Of a stretch of 64,000 nt of DNA, positions 60,084-64,000 are shown in pieces. The stretch covers positions 682,001 to 746,000 of the forward strand of contig JAGMVK010000011.1 in the NCBI GenBank assembly GCA_020747065.1. The letters run 5' to 3'. Made by a program: the position numbers and the translations under genes. The DNA comes from Cadophora sp. MPI-SDFR-AT-0126 (lineage: Eukaryota > Ascomycota > Leotiomycetes > Helotiales > Ploettnerulaceae). Below the pieces are notes generated by a model, which saw nothing but the letters and a program-made list of their open reading frames with translations, was not told the DNA's origin and searched no databases. Numbering within the stretch: position 1 is the stretch's first letter; every line of letters starts with the position of its first letter.

Positions 60084-62043
60084 ATGTTCAAATCGCCGAC
60101 GACCCCGCAGAAACCCACTATTTCCGTAAGGGACATACCGTCCATTGGAGACCTATGCGAGCTTCTTGGGTTCAAAAGGGTAACAGACAAGGATACCGAA
60201 GAGTTCATGGAGATAACTCGAGAGTACATGCAGTCGTACGACTTCCTAGACGGCATGGATCTGGAGAAACTCCTCGAATGGAACATGCCTACGATCCACA
60301 TGGAATTGAAAGAAATGGCCACAAAATTTCTGTCAGATCCTGAATGTCAATACGGCGATCGATTCTGGAATGGCAAAAGATCTTGGTATCCAGGTGGGTT
60401 GCGATACCCGGAGAACGAAGATAGGTGAGGGCTCTCTACCAAGCATGCCGTGGAGAAGCCGAGAAGATGTTCAAGGCTGACCTTTATCAGGATTATTTGT
60501 TTGCTGATGCAGCTCTTTTGGAGACAAAATACGCTGGCATTTGGTCGGACAGACCGAGACATAGCCGCGAAACATACATCAAGAGACCATTTAGATGAGG
60601 CTAGTGAGGACAGTCAACCCCAGCGTCTGATGTCCAGATCGATTACAATGAGAAGAGAGAGCCCGGATCTGCAAGTAAATATCCATGATGGGAAGGCGAA
60701 GTCGAGAACGAGGCCACTACCGGCGAGTGGTAGCCACACGATCAACAACGCACATGCACTCGATATTCCAGATGATATGGTAAGAGTCCTTTCTTCTTCC
60801 TACTGCAGAAACAAGACTGACTTAGGAATAGGGTACCGATATAAGAGACGCGATGGATTTTCTCTCGAAGGACGACCAAATGGTTGCACAGATCCTACCA
60901 GAAATAACTCCAAGCGGAAGCAACACGCGCAAGAGAAAAGCTCCAGGCTCCGAACCTCCAAGGCGTTCCGGTAGGAAACCAAAAGAACCACAACGACCAG
61001 AATTCGTCTCGCCTGATAAAATCGAGGATCTCGACTCCAACGAAAGCTCCGATGAATTTCTGGAACAGAGTATCGAACGAGACGAGGACGTCGACGCAGA
61101 GCTGTCCCGGGAGATGGAGCACCTATCAAATACGTCCACAAACCAGAACATGGATTCTTATATGGTTGGTGTTTCACCCTCTGAGAGAAGACTTCACAAA
61201 GCTCCAGTAGCTCCGATGTCCACGTCTGCCAAGAAGACCAAGAAATCTCTTTTGAACAAAAGGACAAGAGCGTCATTCTCTTCAACGTCACGATCATCTG
61301 CTAAATCCAAGACGAATTCAACTATTCAAGGGCCACTCGTGGGACACAAAGTCACGAAGTTGAACATGCCGTCGAAGATGCCAAGTATCAAAGCCCAATC
61401 TAAGCCCTTAACGGACAAACTGCCAGCAAATGTACAATCAAGGACACCGCTGATTCGCGATGAGAACAACGCTACAGACGACTTGCTCACTTTTTCTGGT
61501 GGCGGGGGCTCGTCTCCCAACCGCTCTCAACCGCCAAATCCAACAATCGAACCATCTCAACCTCCACCATTGCCTCCTGCAGCGCAAGTCATGACCACCC
61601 CAACATCTCTGCCCCTTCCTCCGGCAGCAGATATTGCTTCGGGGTCAATGTCAACACCTCCATCGTCACTCACAGCTGTTCAGATATGGGTAGTCACGTA
61701 CTCACCGAAGCGTACCGAAGAATGGCTACATGGCGTTCAGCTGGCCGGGACATCCCTTCCAAGTTTCCTGACTAACATCGCAGACCTATCTGAACGATCC
61801 GTCGATGAGATTGGCAAGATGAAGCTTTCCCTCGAAATGCCGACGCTAAATACGAAAGTTACTGTCTGTAGGGGGCAAGATGCGATCTGGGAACGTACGA
61901 AGGAGACATTTGCTGAGCGGTTAAGCTTGCAGCGAGGAGAGCAGAGCCTAGAAAGGTGTAAGATTTTTGTTGAGCCTGTTTGGGTAGACGGCAAAGCGGA
62001 AGTAGATGATGGTGAGGGTGAAGATGGGCTTTATGATTTCTGA
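60084..62043 (+). CDS. Tandem paralogue B, unrecognised nuclear-type protein
   Basis: 613 aa in three exons: 60084-60424, 60491-60779 and 60832-62043. The same architecture as paralogue A: N-terminal PSIGDLCELLGFKRV, EMATKFLSDPECQYGDRFWN, RSWYPGGLRYPENEDR and RIICLLMQLFWRQN; then NTRKRKAPG and the AT-hook-like RRSGRKP (254-260); then a Ser/Pro-rich linker; then the C-terminal domain (about 493-605) with IWVVTYSPKRTEEWLHG, LPSFLTNIADLS, EMPTLNTKVTV and RCKIFVEPVWV, ending in acidic EGEDGLYDF. Splice phase at the first intron is the same in both paralogues (split AG/R codon). B lacks one of A's later introns. Identity between them is modest outside the motifs, so the duplication is not recent. 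No function is proposed. Confidence 0.8.
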
Positions 62044-62795
62044 GGCTGAGAGTTGAGGCTGTTTTGCACTCTCTTGTTGGAGAGTGGGCTTGTTTTGATT
62101 CAGTTCGGTTAGCGAGATTGGCTGTGAAGAATTCCTGCTGAGGTATGGGCCTTAAGAATATGAAACACGGAATTCAATTCGAGGCATGTCGAATATTGAA
62201 ACTTGTTTTGTTCATCCACTTGTGAACATAAAAGCAGTCTGACCGTGAAGGCTGCATTTTGGTATCCTGGTGCTTCCAGACGATTTGTCGTATTTCCGAA
62301 TCCAAGGTTCACCTATCAGGCAACACCCTAAGTCCAAATGGTTTTAAATGAAACCTAGTTACTAGAAAATACTATCAAATACTCAGAACGATGTAATGTA
62401 CTTGTGAAGCTTGGATTTCTCTTCGCCCCGCGCTACTGTTTGTTGAGTAATCATTTCCGTCCAGGCTTTGCCGAAGCCGCATCAGGCTTCATCCCGAGCG
62501 CGTCAGACCCAACGTAATCAGTAAGCACATTTGGACAGAAGCAATATCAATGCAACTGATCTCCTTCAAGTCAATCCCGCATTCCGTGGCTAGACAAGTG
62601 TGTTTCTTGACAGGTTTGGAAAACTGCCTCAGGAACACTCGTAGCATCTGCTCTGCAACCCATAATTTGACGCTGCATGAGTGCAACGCAGTTTTAGCGC
62701 AGAGCATCTTTTCACTTCTTCCTGCGAGTCAGGAAATGCTTGGATGTTGATATTCGCTGCATTAGATTGAAGAGAAAAGAAAGGCGAAAGACAAC
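62044..62795. other. Intergenic region, no gene seen
   Basis: About 0.75 kb between two plus-strand genes, expected to hold 3' UTR and promoter. No motif-bearing frame seen. Confidence 0.5.
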
Positions 62796-64000
62796 ATGAG
62801 CCAATTTCAAGTCTCACTGACTGGTGAGCCGATCATGATGGTTCATCGTGGATGGCATCTCCCTTCCAAGACACGACCACGCTCATCGAAAAGAAGCGAT
62901 GACGGGTCAAGTCGTTCTTCTCGGCTCACCACGAGTACGCCAACGGTTCAGAGTCAGATCCAAGCTCCTGTGTCTGCTTCGCCTACCTCAACAAGAGTGG
63001 CAGTGTCAATATCGAAATCCAGACCGAGTTCAGTCCAACAGTTCGCATTCGTCAATGTCACCGAACCTGGACGACCCAAAGATGCCGAGACGAAGAAATT
63101 GGTTAGAGGTCATGCGGTGAAAGACTCCACGCGGAAGAAGAGGTTGATGAGGCAGTTGAACGCGGAGAGGGCTGCAACCATCGGCTCCTTTATTGATGTA
63201 CCTGCAAGGAGTTCAAGAGATGGGCCAGCTACGAACGACAGTGACCAATCACTCTTAACCTTCCCAGTACCAACCCAAGGCCTCGATCCACATCCACACC
63301 TCTCCCCCATAATCCATTACTTGGCCTCCGTCGGCGATGCCATGTACCCGTTCGTTTCTGTCTTCCGCTTCAATCCCATCTCGCCAGCAAAATGGTTTGA
63401 TTGCGCGTTGAAGGACGATGCCTTATTTCACGCGTTGTTGTATACGACTTCGACATATTTGGGGCTGCTGAAAGGTGCGACGGAGAGTAAAGAGGCGATT
63501 ATCCATGCTGGAAGGAGTATTGGCTTGTTGAGAGAACGATTGGAGGGAATGCACATGAGTGGAGAGGCGTTGGAGGGAGCCATAAGGGCTGTTAGTTGTT
63601 TGGCGATTAGTGAGGTATGTATTGATTCTGGATATTGAAGATCTGAGAACTGTGGTGTTTTGAATTGCGAAGTAATATGAGTCGTAGTGCTTGCGAGGAA
63701 ACTACGAGGGCTGGAAAGTTCACATGAGAGGAATGAAGCAAATGGTGGATCTGAGAGGCGGAGTGGCTGGCCTCGACCACGGACTTCAATTGAAATTGTA
63801 TCGGTAAAATACCCCAATCTCTGTTTCAAAGACTCCAAGCCCTGCCCATGCAAAATTCTTACTCCACTCAGAGCAGATCTCATGGGCGCCACTGAATACC
63901 TCGTCCCAGCATTCTTCACAGGCGGAAATTCCCTCCCTAAAATCCCCGCCCAAGATCTCCGCAAAGCAGGCAAGCAGACCACTTCGATTCTGGCTTTTCT
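62796..64000 (+). CDS. Fungal_trans_2-type regulator-like protein lacking a zinc cluster (3' partial)
   Basis: Exons 62796-63614, 63688-63803 and 63872 to the window end; the rest lies outside. The N-terminus is Ser/Thr/Arg-rich with no Zn2Cys6 motif. It carries the motif FAFVNVTEPGRPKDAETKKL followed by VRGHAVKDSTRKKRL, which marks a large group of fungal proteins that keep the transcription-factor C-terminal domain but start with this basic element. The middle region has ASVGDAMYPFVSVFRFNPIS, DDALFHALLYTTSTYLGLL and, after splicing, SECLRGNYEGWKVHMRGMKQMVDLRGG, the helical core of the Fungal_trans_2 (PF11951) type. Introns are GTATGT...TAG and GTAAAA...TCAG. Function within this group is mostly unknown. 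Confidence 0.8.

Overview
The window is nuclear DNA of a filamentous ascomycete (Pezizomycotina). The evidence is short GT-AG introns (about 50-180 bp) with CTAAC/CTGAC branch sites, a white-collar-1 photoreceptor, Zn2Cys6 regulators, several DHA1-type drug:H+ antiporters, and a single dispersed 5S rRNA gene. A Leotiomycete-like fungus is my best guess; this is inference only. No transposon, CRISPR array, tRNA gene or PKS/NRPS gene was found. Exon boundaries were placed by hand from reading frame, splice signals and family conservation.

Layout. 1-2.9 kb: 3' part of white collar-1 (LOV, PAS, PAS, GATA finger). 5.8-6.8 kb: dienelactone hydrolase. 7.8-9.7 kb: DHA1 MFS transporter (-). 11.1-12.2 kb: double GFA/CENP-V-domain protein. 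12.9-14.1 kb: D-2-hydroxyacid dehydrogenase. 14.4-15.0 kb: DUF3605 protein (-). 15.2-17.3 kb (-): an intronless fusion of a Gfo/Idh/MocA sugar dehydrogenase to a DegT/DnrJ/EryC1/StrS sugar aminotransferase, both bacterial-type. 19.6-21.9 kb: Zn2Cys6 regulator. 22.1-23.8 kb: MFS transporter (-). 25.6-27.4 kb: second Zn2Cys6 regulator, whose third intron holds a complete 5S rRNA gene. 27.7-28.7 kb: two small uncertain genes. 28.8-30.1 kb: family 25 glycosyltransferase (-). 31.4-32.1 kb: secreted protein. 32.6-34.5 kb: 640-aa unknown (-). 35.5-37.4 kb: Nup37-like beta-propeller (-). 38.7-40.7 kb: DHA1 MFS transporter. 42.0-44.2 kb: eIF2A. 45.5-47.4 kb: seven-exon MDR alcohol dehydrogenase. 49.6-51.0 kb: acyltransferase-3 membrane protein (-). 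51-55 kb: gene-poor. 55.0-55.6 kb: 140-aa membrane protein (-). 56.4-58.9 and 60.1-62.0 kb: a tandem pair of paralogues of an unrecognised nuclear-looking family. 62.8 kb to the end: a Zn-cluster-less Fungal_trans_2-type protein, cut by the window end.

How it fits together. Most genes are housekeeping or individually regulated, and the window does not read as a classical biosynthetic cluster. Three items stand out: the 5S rRNA gene nested in the sense orientation inside a protein-gene intron; the bacterial-type dehydrogenase-aminotransferase fusion, which predicts a 3-amino-sugar pathway uncommon in fungi; and the tandemly duplicated uncharacterised gene family with conserved upstream blocks.
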